Of a DNA stretch of 20,654 nt, positions 1 to 9,732 are shown in pieces. The notes under the pieces were generated by a model, which saw only the letters and a program-made list of their open reading frames with translations, was not told where the DNA came from and ran no database searches. Numbering within the stretch: position 1 is the stretch's first letter; every line of letters starts with the position of its first letter. Both the position numbers and the translations under genes were made by a program. The stretch spans positions 1-20,654 of the forward strand of contig CAJPVJ010000763.1 in assembly GCA_905397405.1 (NCBI GenBank). Reading direction: 5' to 3'. This DNA is from Oppiella nova. Taxonomy: Eukaryota > Arthropoda > Arachnida > Sarcoptiformes > Oppiidae.

Positions 1-1079
1 TATGAATCAAACCATTATATCCTAAACTGCTTTCAATTTATGATGTTTTTGCATATTTTTTGCATAAATTCCTGGTTTTGTTAGTATTTCTGACAGATTT
101 AATTGATGCGAACAATATTGTTTAATACATTTATTAAATGCTTAATTGCTTATTTACAATAGATTGTATCTAGATAAATCAATTAATGTATCACAATTAT
201 TATTAGATAATTATTACTGCTAAAAATAAATGAATTATAGAGTAGTTTAGTGCAAATTAATATAAATACAAGAACTCATAGTAAACTTAAATAATAAAAT
301 TTTAATATTCAAATATTCAACATAAATAAATAAAATGTTTCAATTTTAAAATTTTATTTTAAATAATTGATTATGAACATGAGTAATTTATTTAAAAACT
401 TTCTGACAATAATTGTTATAATAATATTTGTTTAGTCTTGAACCGAAATGTTATACAAATACTTTCCACGAAATCTATTAATATAACAATAATCTGTAAA
501 TATTTATCTTAGATTTGATATTTGCAATAAAAATTGTCTTACTTTCCAATAATGCCTTTCCCTCGACCGCACAATCACTCAATAGTATCTTATTTGTAGT
601 TTACTTTCAAACAAAAAATAAAATAATATTTATCTGGAAATGTCTGAAAGGGAGTACAAGTGTAATGAATGTGTTAAGTATAACAAACACATGGTTATTG
701 TGAAAGTTAAACAAATGTTATATTAAATGCAAATAACGGTAGTGTTAACACAAATAAATAAGTGTTTCATGATAATGTAATTTTTGTGTATAATTGTCAA
801 TAACTTAATTATAATATAAATATATAAAAGTATTCACGTAATATATTGTCTTAACTATAGTGAAATGACTTTACTCATTATTAACTCAAATGTGGGAGGT
901 AAAATACTTAATAGTTATGTTATTATATTTAACAATATCTTTGATAATAATTTATTTTTGAAAAATAAAGTAATTAAGAAATGGGAAAATAAATATTTAA
1001 TTTTCTAAAATAAATTAATATAAAATAATATTCTATACATAAATTATATAAACACAAATTAATACAGATAAATAATTAA
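1..1079. other. AT-rich intergenic stretch, no gene seen
   Basis: Extremely AT-rich DNA with many poly-A/T and ATAA/TTTA runs. The only open frame (about 515-703, plus) is short, of low complexity and has no domain-like pattern, so I do not call it. The right end should hold the 3' UTR of the LRR gene transcribed leftward from 2243. Confidence 0.6.
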
Positions 1080-2243
1080 TTAATTATAATTTACATAACA
1101 AATAAAAATTATTATAAATATAATAATTCCAAACAAATTACCGACATTTCCAATACAACTATTTGCAACCATATTACTTGCCATTAAATCAGGTTTGGTA
1201 GGATTGACACTAGTACAATTTTCATAATTACCATCATAATTTAAATCAAAATTGTTGCTACAAATGCTGTTCACCACCTGTTGAGACAAATCGCGAGGAT
1301 TTACGAGCCATTCATTACGACAGTCCTCACAGTCTAGTGTTGCCAACTGTACCACATTTGAGGGACTATTCCGTAGAAACTTCCCGAAAACAACTTCATT
1401 CAAATAGCTGAACCCGTTTTTATTCAAAATGAGCTCGGTATTTTGTCCTATACCACCAAAAGCTGTCGATGCTATGCGACTATTGCGGGTGTTTAATTTA
1501 TTTCCACCTAGGTTAATGACTAATCGATTTGTATTATGAGTTAATACGAAAGCATCATCATCTATTTGCTTTATTTGATTATCAGCAAGGTTTATTTTTT
1601 CTATAGATTCCAGATCGTAAAACGCGCGACTCTTAATTTTCTCAATTAGATTATCCTGGATGATAATCTCTCGAAGATTTTTAAGCTTTGAGATACAATT
1701 CCCGGGAATTTCCATTAGTTCCGTGCTGTAAATCCCGATGTGTGTCAACCCTATCATCGTATTAATTGCGGCAAAAAGATTTGCGTTACTTATAGGGGTG
1801 TTGGTGATTGTCAGGTGCTGTATGTGATTATGGGTGCCATTGAAAGTTGCCGGGTGAATATTTGTAAGCGATTCTGAATCAATGTCTATTACAGTGAATT
1901 TGATATCACTTAGCATGTTCCCGGGTAAGTCAGTAATAGCTCTATTTTTAAACTCAAACAAATCAAAGTGTTTTTCATTTTCAGCCAATTCTTGTGACAA
2001 TTTGTGGAAAATATATTTGATGTCATACTTTCGGTTTCCACCGCAACTAATGTGTGTTTTACCAGATATTATGTTGCATTTGCACGGCTCATATAATTCA
2101 GGTCGTGGACAGGGATCACATAAATGTTTGACAATTAACACACAAAATAGTAGCACGTGAGCTGTAATTTATTAAAATAATTTTATAAATAATACTATCA
2201 AACATTAATAAATATTTTTATAGCACTTACATTTTGTGAACAT
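1080..2243 (-). CDS. Secreted/GPI-type leucine-rich-repeat protein
   Basis: Two exons: 2243-2231 (ATG plus 10 nt, encoding MFTK) and 2161-1080, joined over a 69-nt phase-1 intron (donor GTAAGT at 2230, acceptor TTACAG ending 2162). Without the tiny first exon the frame has no ATG at its start. The product is 364 aa. Residues 1-19 (MFTKSHVLLFCVLIVKHLC) form a signal peptide; a cysteine cluster (CDPCP, EPCKC) follows, then degenerate LRRs such as LKNLREIIIQDNLIEKI and LESIEKINLADNQIKQID. A cysteine-bearing C-flank starts near residue 282 (CEDCRNEW). The last 16 or so residues are hydrophobic (LFGIIIFIIIFICYV), as in a GPI signal or C-terminal anchor. The layout resembles arthropod LRR proteins often labelled oplophorus-luciferin 2-monooxygenase non-catalytic subunit-like; no enzymatic activity is implied. 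The likely role is extracellular binding or adhesion. The ligand is unknown. Confidence 0.82.
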
Positions 2244-3321
2244 GGTGAATAGTTAGCTTTTAGAGCAATAAATATTTTACAGTATATTATATTTTTGTAT
2301 ACAATTATTGTACATTCGCTGAATTTGTGGTGAAACTCACAAACTTTTAAAGTGTTTTTATGCAAAACCTTTATACAATAATAACTAGTGGTTAGTTGCA
2401 ACTTTGAGATTATGATCCATTATTATTATTGAAACATATAATTCAAAGTTTGAAAATATTATAACATTTACATTAACTTAACGATAAGTTTGTTTTTGTG
2501 ACAAAATTATTTGATCAATAATAGGTTTGTTTAAAACATTAGCCATTAAAAGCATTAAATATAAATATAATTTTTAAATTCATGTTCATAAATTAATGCA
2601 AATATAATTACAATAATATTATATAATAGTCCACTTTTAAAACTTGTTTTTATTTTTAAATGTTGTTTTATTTAAATTATTAACACTTAATAATATTTAT
2701 ATTTACGAAACAGTGTTGCAAAAATGTATTCAATATTTATAAGCACTTTAAAAATATAAAATCTGAGATAAATTGTTTAAAAATTGAAACACCAAGCTAA
2801 TTTAAAGTCGGTTAAAGTAGTGGCACAAACAGAACATTCTGTAATTGAAAGCTATTGGAAAAAATAGCACTTTATTTGGCACTATTTTTAGAGTTTAATA
2901 AATTGTTTACATTATGTCTATCCATAAAATATATAACAAAACGTCTGAAACAAACATTTAGTTTTCGCATATTATTGCCGATGAAAGCAATGTTGATATA
3001 ATGGTTGAGTGAAAACGCTTTTTGCCAAAAAAATCGATAAATAAATCATTTCCTAACAAATAGTCTGACAATCTGTTCATAACTTTTGGCTAAAGATCAG
3101 AGTTTATGATAACGATAACAACACTACCGGCTATTGAATGTCAAAGCGTATTAAAAATTATTTAATTAATTAAGCTGTCAATTATTTAATGAATTTTAAA
3201 ATTGCTTTTTGATGTTTAATTACTAAAATTAGGAATTTTTTGAAATTAAAATTCTTGAACAAATGTTAAGTACTAATGACAAGCCGTAGGACAGGGAGTA
3301 TTATGTAAGTATAATAACAGT
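2244..3321. other. Intergenic, AT-rich, no gene seen
   Basis: Lies between the 5' end of the LRR gene and the 3' end of ionotropic receptor A, both on the minus strand, so it should contain the LRR promoter and the receptor 3' UTR. A minus-strand frame at 2198-2401 overlaps the LRR first exon and its intron and is not a separate gene. I found no domain-like translation on either strand. Confidence 0.55.
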
Positions 3322-4961
3322 TCACCCACATAAATCACTCTGATGACTATAGGTCCTATAGTAATTAGGGTACGTATGGGATCGGGGATAAAATATGATA
3401 TCATTTTGTCTCGTAAATGGTTCATGTTGAATTTGTTTAAAATATAAATAAATTATTTCACTAATCAATGTCACAATAGAAAATAAATTCCCAAAAATTA
3501 ATAATACAAATCCATTTAGATAGCAATCTTTTAAAGTAATTGCATTTTCCAAATTATTATTATTATAGGTAATATTTAAAATTTCACCACGCTCACTCTT
3601 ACGGGCCCTTCGCGCGCAATTATATATCATACTATTATGATAATCAAGTCCAGTTTGTATTATTTGCTTGTACCTAAGTTATAATTACAAGATATAATTT
3701 ATAGATCATTGATTGAAATATAAGAAAACAAATTATATTTACATAAAACTAAATTCCGTATAAAGACTGGCATTTGGGTGTAAAAGATAAAACCAATAAT
3801 TTTGAAAGTATTTATGCTTGCTTATTGTAAAATAATCACTATATTTATTGTACAATTGCTCAAATATACCAGCACGAAAACTATTAAGCACCATAATTAA
3901 ATCACCATGTATAACTTTATCCAATGTTGAAGTTTCGGTAATTGTCCTATCGTCAATTGTTACGTTTAAATGTTTTTCATATAAATTATGTTTATCTAAT
4001 ATTTTCTGCAATATATCATTATTTTCGTACAAATGCGATGAGTTTGGTAATATATCTTTTTGGTCAATTTCAGCTATAACATGAGCATGGTCATTATTGG
4101 CAATATCTTCCAATGTGTTAACAATGGGAACTGATTTGATATTAAAATATGTTTTCAATAATACCGATGAAAACGATTTTGTAATAATACTCGCCATTAA
4201 TATCCAGATAAATATAGTCAGCAGCATTAAATATTTATTTGAGTATGTTTGCTTTAATTTATTGTAATTTGTGAAATAGGGCGAATTTTGGTGGACCAAT
4301 GTCTTAAATATAAGTAAATAAGCTAGTTGAAATGTACAATCATATTGTTTAATTAACATGGCAATTATTATTGACACTGCTATTATTAACAACCAGATCT
4401 AGATAATTTTTAAAATTAAAAAATAATAATATTGAATGTTTAAAAATGAATGTAATTTAATTACCTTAAAATCAAATAGTTTAATGAAGCTTAAATATGT
4501 ATTATATTTGATTGAATTGATCGGGGTAATAATTACTAACTCATAAAACTCTTCAGAGGCAATTCCATCAAAACCCTTTGATAATATCGTGTAATCATTT
4601 TCCACCATATAATATGCCTTGATAAATTTTGAACACAAATATACAATATACGTATATTATTATTTTATGACTTACATTTGGTGACTCAATCTCATAATCA
4701 ATAAATATAATTGCCTTGTTCAGATTACAAGCAATATATTGGAAAAATGTTAAATACAAACCAAATAGTTGAGTATTCTAAAATAAATTTAAAATTTGCA
4801 ACTAGATCAATTAATCTTAATATTTCAAATACCGTTTCCATGATATAAACTATGAATTCATTGGATTTATTCTGGATTAATTCATTGCAATAATATGTTT
4901 CATTGTGTGTAATATTTGCGATTGGCATGAATTCAAATAAATATTTAACTTCTAAATACAT
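3322..4961 (-). CDS. Divergent ionotropic receptor (IR) A
   Basis: Five exons on the minus strand: 4961-4758, 4714-4676, 4617-4465, 4398-3743 and 3673-3322. Introns are 43, 58, 66 and 69 nt; the first three are phase 0 and the last phase 2. The frame is continuous, giving 467 aa. The ligand-binding S1 lobe is about residues 1-132, M1 starts at 133 (IWLLIIAVSIIIAMLI), a short pore segment follows (QLAYLLIFKTL), M3 is about 189-210 (LLTIFIWILMASIITKSFSS), S2 runs to about 395 and M4 is about 404-429. This is the topology of the ionotropic-glutamate-receptor-derived IR family of arthropod chemosensory channels. The canonical SYTANLAAF of M3 is replaced by IITKSFSSVLLK. There is no N-terminal ATD and no clear signal peptide, so an upstream exon could be missing. 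The start methionine aligns with that of IR B (M-Y-L-E-V-K against M-N-L-Q-L-K). The ligand is unknown. Confidence 0.83.
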
Positions 4962-6096
4962 TTCATAAATATTTCATAAATACTTCTATAAATACTAATA
5001 ATACTTCTATTATATAAATGTTTGAGTTAGGATTTACACAACCAAGGTTAATAAATAATAGTATAAAATATATTATATTATACAGTAATTATAAATTATC
5101 ATGCAGTACATTTTTAATAACATGATTTTAAACTAGAACTTTGCATTGAACTAAAGTATATATAATCAGATTAATGTATTAATTATGAAGGTCAATATGT
5201 TGCTAAAACTCTAGTTTATTAAGATTATATGTTACAACAAGGTTGAGCAAGTCAATCGATACAATACGCTTTACCAGTAAATTTTAATATATTTTAAGCA
5301 ACTAAGCTCTTGACATCTTTCTCAAACCGATCTTATTATTACTTTTATTATTACCTTATTATTTTATTATTATCTATTATTACCGACCATTATTACTACG
5401 TAAATGTGGGTAAAAATCGACTTTTCATAATAAATATTATATGAAAAACAATAACTGTATAAATTAAATGTTATTATATTTTTTATAATGCTAATTATAA
5501 GTAACAAATGTTTGAGCAATAGTAAATTATATGTTTCGGACAAATAGAGTTATTTTGAGAAATATAATTTTTTATCATTTATTCAATCAATACTTATTTA
5601 TTTGATAACACGTGTATATAAAACAAGGTTTGCGAGCAATTCAATCTAAACCCACATTTATAGTTAAGCTAATATAGGGTTTATCATAGTAATCATTAAA
5701 TATAGTAACTAAAAATTAATAATTTAATAATAATTATCAAATATAGTGATTTATTTAAATAAAACATTTTACCAGTTTAGCTCATAGAGTTAGTCTAATT
5801 TTAATAAAAATAATTAACTAATTCAATTTTATATACTGTAAAGGCAAAAAAATAAGATTTATTGATGTTATTTATTTTCAAATCAATTTTTTATATTGAT
5901 TATTTAAAAATGTTTATATCTTATCTATAATAAATGTTATAAATTAGTTATGTCAGATATTTAACGATTAGTTGCTAGGTTACTTTTCAGGGTCACTCGT
6001 CCATATAATTATTGCATTTATTGAAATAAATATACAATACTTTTGTAAAAATAAAATTTAATTGAATTTAAATTATTTTTTAATTAAAACCATACA
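4962..6096. other. Divergent intergenic region
   Basis: Lies between two 5' ends (IR A leftward, nuclear receptor rightward), so it should hold both promoters, but no convincing core element stands out in the AT-rich background. It contains an impure ATT/TTA trinucleotide tract at about 5331-5400. No coding pattern was seen. Confidence 0.5.
5331..5400. repeat. Impure ATT/TTA trinucleotide tract
   Basis: Repeated TTATTA and TATTAC units over about 70 bp, interrupted by CC and CG dinucleotides. A simple low-complexity tract in the spacer between IR A and the nuclear receptor. Confidence 0.6.
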
Positions 6097-6533
6097 ATGA
6101 GTGATACAAACAATTCATTGACTAAAAAATGTGTGATTTGTGGCGAGAGAGCTATAGGTATGTAAATTATAACTGTTTTATTTGATACAGGTAATTTTTA
6201 AATTAATTTATAATAAATATACAATTCATTGAGCATTTTATTTTAGGTAAAAATTACAACGCGTTTACGTGTCAACCGTGTAAAATATTTTTTCCACGTA
6301 ATGTATCGAGCAGAAAAGTATAATTAATTGCACTAATTACATTAATGTATAATCAAGAAACAATATTAATTGCATTTATAGGAATTGAAATGTACTGGAC
6401 AAAATAATTGCGTTATTAATGTGAAAATACGGATTAATTGCAAAAAGTGTCGACTCGATAGATGTATTGCTATGGGAATGAAAATTGTAAGAAATATAAC
6501 TAGTTCATATAAAAATCTAAATTATAAAATAAT

Positions 6534-6580
<47 letters not shown>

Positions 6581-7849
6581 CTCTCTCCCACTCTCTCATC
6601 AAAAATAGGATACAATAAACAAAAATAAAAGTAAGGAAACGAAAACAAATGTAGAAAATGCGTTCAAAAACACTGAAACATGTGATACATCGACCAAATT
6701 ATGTGATAATGAAAACAATGATAACGACACTATCACTGCAACTGATTGTATAGACATAGCATGCCATACAAAATGTACCAATCTTAATAATCAACTATAT
6801 TACATTCACAGTAATCCAGATATAATAAACATATCACATATCATAACCAATACTACAACTGATGGTCAGTCCCTATCAGCCGTACCCATCGGTAGACCAC
6901 TAATGGACTACAAAAACCAATTCAATGAGTTAGAGGGCAATCGATTGCGTCAACTATTATCGGCTGTCACTGTAGTCACAGAGACGTGTATTAGGCATAC
7001 GAGTGATGAGATATATTACCCGGATCTTTATCGGGTAATGGCGCCGAGATTTGAGATCCAATTGCGAAAAATGACTGAAATGTGCCAAAAGTTATCAAAC
7101 TTTGAAAATTTGTGCGAAAACGATAAGATCTCTCTCATAAAGTACGGCTGTATAGAGATCTATAATATACGGTCATTAGGCTATTATAATATTGAACGTA
7201 ATTATTGGACACTAGTTATGGTATATAATATTAAATTATTTTATTTATGTGTACACATTATTTATGTTTCAACTAATTATTTTGACGTAATTTATTAGGA
7301 AAACAAATGTTCGGCTAAATTACGGTTTGAAACGATGCAATACTCGCGCAGAAATATATACTATTTATTTTAAATGTTTTTCTATAAATTCTTTATGGAC
7401 TGGAATTATGATCAAATTATTCTTGATTTGGTAATTGAGCTATCAACAATTATATAAATATGCTTAACTTTATTAAAATATTATCTATTTACAGTTAACG
7501 GCAATTATTTTATTTAATCCTAATCGACCTAATCTTATACATCGAAAGGTTGTAAAGTAAACATTTTAACAAATTAGCATGCTAGTTTTAATAACTTTGT
7601 AATAAGATTTTTAATTATCATAGACTACAACAGCAAACATACATTCATTTATTGAGACGTTATTTGTTACTGAAATATCGGGACGAAAATGAATCGCGCG
7701 ATAAATGTCTGAGACTTTTGAACAGTTTATACGATTTGCACGCATTGTCTCAAAATAAGTTTAGAAATTGTTTGGAAACGGATCCCATAATAGCCATTCC
7801 CTATCCAGTGACCAGGGAGGTTTTTGATATACCATCAATTGATGATTAA
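6097..7849 (+). CDS. HR96-like nuclear receptor with an internal stop
   Basis: Seven exons: 6097-6157, 6247-6317, 6382-6486, 6609-7220, 7299-7430, 7495-7556 and 7624-7849. Phases agree throughout (1,0,0,0,0,2), giving 422 codons. Residues 12-77 are a two-finger C4 DNA-binding domain: Cys12/15/29/32 and Cys48/54/64/67, ending CKKCRLDRCIAMGMK. The form (ERAIGKNYNAFTC) resembles the NR1J/HR96 group of xenobiotic- and lipid-sensing receptors. A polar Asn/Thr-rich hinge covers about 80-177. The ligand-binding domain follows, with helix 3-5 signature FENLCENDKISLIKYG, then LFNPNRPNLIHR, LLRRYLLLKYRD and an AF-2-like REVFDI near the C-terminus. Odd points are P-box CQPCK, FFPRN where FFRRN is usual, and an in-frame TAA at 7371-7373 (codon 308) with the homologous frame continuing on both sides. 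AATAAA lies at 7946-7951. It may be a pseudogene, a truncated isoform or a base error. Confidence 0.8.
6536..6597 (+). repeat. (TC)n microsatellite in nuclear receptor intron 3
   Basis: A pure TC run of about 41 nt (6536-6576) continues as imperfect CTCTC with TCCA and CCCA interruptions to about 6597. It lies in the 122-nt intron 6487-6608 and ends 11 nt before the acceptor AG, so it acts as, or greatly extends, the polypyrimidine tract of exon 4. Confidence 0.92.
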
Positions 7850-8235
7850 AGTACATAATTTAAAATATATTTGTGTAATGGTAGTTTTATGGCAATTAAT
7901 TAAAATAATACTTTTAAATTATTGTGCTAGTTACAATCAATTTATAATAAATGTTCACTTAGAATGAATATCCTTATACTGATAGTTATGCAAGCTAATT
8001 TTATCACTCTAAAATAATCCTTATTATGTGAGTTGTGAATATCCGTGGTCAATTTGTGCCAATGCGGGTCATAAGTTGGCCAAATCTGGCCGTGAATAGG
8101 TGGCCAGATTATGCTGGCTGACTTGATGTTTTATTCATGAAATAACATTATATGTATAGCCATTATATGGAATGTATGCCTGAACGGTAGAGTGCCTTAT
8201 ATTTGCACATAAAGTGTGAGTAAAAATGCCGACAA
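7850..8235. other. Intergenic: nuclear receptor 3' flank
   Basis: Begins with the probable 3' UTR (AATAAA at 7946-7951). A small perfect hairpin lies at 8083-8091/8102-8110 (AATCTGGCC and its complement, 10-nt loop). No coding pattern was seen before the fold-back element starting at 8236. Confidence 0.5.
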
Positions 8236-9126
8236 ATCGACGGCAACACGCACGACCCGGACTTTGTATTTTTAATCAATATTACTTATATTACTCATAT
8301 TAATAGCTATTAATTATTTTAATTAGTATTAAATAAATGAAAATAAATTATTTAGATTTAATTAATTAATAAAATTAAAATTTTATTCAAGTTTTATCTA
8401 AAGTTTACAAGCAATTCATTATTTTTATAAATGACTAGAGCATACAGACGTCCTATGCTGTAGTCGGACATTTGAAAACCACATACAATACAATGCATAT
8501 CGTAATGATAACACTTTTCACTAAAACGTAAAAAGTAAATACTCAAAAGGTATTTAAACATTTTATAATTAATAAATTAATTAACTACTTCATATCAGCG
8601 TAAAACAATAAACTCGTTCATAATTTATTGATTATTATAAACCAACAGTTATATTTTATTAACTTACAATTATTCAATAAAGAATTAACTGCTTATAATT
8701 ATCAAAATTAAAATTCACTAAATATTATTAAAGTATAATAATATTAGAATAATACCAAAATTTAAAATAAATAAAAAAGTATTAAAGAGAAAAAAAATTA
8801 GACAAGTCATTTATAAAAATACTGAATTGCTTGTAATCTTTAGTTAAAACTTGAATAAAATTTTAATTTGATTAATTAATTAAATCTAAATAATTTATTT
8901 TTATTTATTTTATACATTTAAAGATAATTAATAACTTTTATAATAAGAAATATAAGTAATATTCATTAAAAATACAGTNAACTTGAATAAAATTTTAATT
9001 TGATTAATTAATTAAATCTAAATAATTTATTTTTATTTATTTTATACATTTAAAGATAATTAATAACTTTTATAATAAGAAATATAAGTAATATTCATTA
9101 AAAATACAGTCCGTGTTGCCGTCGAT
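8236..9126. mobile_element. Fold-back (long inverted-repeat) element
   Basis: The left arm, about 8236-8440, starts ATCGACGGCAACACG. The right arm ends in the exact complement, CGTGTTGCCGTCGAT, at 9112-9126. Inside the ends both arms share long matching stretches, for example TAATTAATTAA, AAATTTTATTCAAGTTTT and TACAAGCAATTCA on the left against their complements on the right. The arms are about 205 bp once the 131-bp duplication in the right arm is discounted. The spacer has no coding potential. The structure is that of a non-autonomous fold-back or MITE-like DNA element. I see no clear target-site duplication and assign no superfamily. Its right edge lies 38 bp from the ionotropic-receptor relic. 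Confidence 0.78.
8848..9110 (+). repeat. 131-bp tandem duplication separated by one N
   Basis: Copy 1 is 8848-8978 and copy 2 is 8980-9110. As far as I can read they are identical from AACTTGAATAAAA to AAAAATACAGT. The base between them, 8979, is N, the only ambiguous base seen in the window. The left arm of the fold-back element has this block only once. This looks like an assembly or scaffolding join rather than a biological duplication. Confidence 0.88.
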
Positions 9127-9164
9127 ATGTAAAATAAATGGCAATATTTTGTAATAATATTTTT

Positions 9165-9401
9165 TCATGTCATATATATTTCTGTTGAATGACCTAGTAA
9201 AGTTTTGTAAACCTCACCAATGGATTCAACAATATTTATATTAATTTTTGAGAAATGTACCAAGCACACCGATATTAATAGTGCTGACGCCAATATACTT
9301 ATCCAGGTCTACAATATATATAATTGCTAGTGTAAAATTATTTTGAAAATAAATATACGACCTACCTCATAATCAAAAAGTTTTTAAATGATCACCTGAT
9401 A
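9165..9401 (-). pseudogene. Ionotropic-receptor relic (M1 region)
   Basis: Minus-strand exon 9308-9165 reads TWISILASALLISVCLVHFS, then a short segment and EVYKTLLGHS before a stop at 9167-9165. It is preceded by a 57-nt intron (donor GTAGGT at 9365, acceptor TTGTAG ending 9309) and by an exon end reading KLFDYE. This matches the corresponding parts of IR A (LFDFK, intron, IWLLI) and IR B (IFEFQ, intron, VWLYI), with the same phase-0 intron just before M1. The upstream exon has an in-frame TAA directly before KLFDYE. M3, S2 and M4 are not found downstream; the fold-back element lies there instead. I read this as a degraded receptor copy with only the M1/pore-entry part surviving. Confidence 0.68.
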
Positions 9402-9732
9402 CTTATATTTGTAAAAAATTAAACATTATAAAGTGATTAAAATTTTAATTAAATAACCAATTCTAATTGAATGACTAATGTTAATAAAATTAATTATATT
9501 TACACTTATTTTAAGTTATATGATTTACATTTTCAATAATACTTAGAATTATTGAATATAAAGTAGTAAAAGCGGTTATTGCATGAAACGGGCCATTTGT
9601 TATAAAAATTAAATTTATTTAAACTATTTCAAAGATGATTATTGCAAAACAATTAATTAATTTGACATTAATTAACTAAAATATACAATACTAAATAAAT
9701 GGCTATACAAACAAAAAACAAATGAACAAAAC
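9402..9732. other. AT-rich spacer, MFS transporter 3' flank
   Basis: Contains the probable 3' UTR of the MFS gene, which is transcribed leftward. No further receptor-like translation was recognised upstream of the relic on the minus strand. Confidence 0.45.

Noticed and set aside
515-703. 62-codon plus-strand open frame in the left flank
   Set aside because: Low-complexity sequence in AT-rich DNA, no domain pattern, no splice-supported extension.
1882-2160. Open frame antisense to the LRR gene
   Set aside because: Shadow of the minus-strand exon, which has LRR and cysteine patterns and a signal peptide.
3848-4084. Open frame antisense to IR A
   Set aside because: Overlaps the S2 coding exon of IR A; the cysteine-rich translation is an artefact of the reverse frame.
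8449-8475. Palindrome-like AGCATA...TATGCT around GACGTC
   Set aside because: Only six base pairs of stem with mismatches inside; too weak to call.
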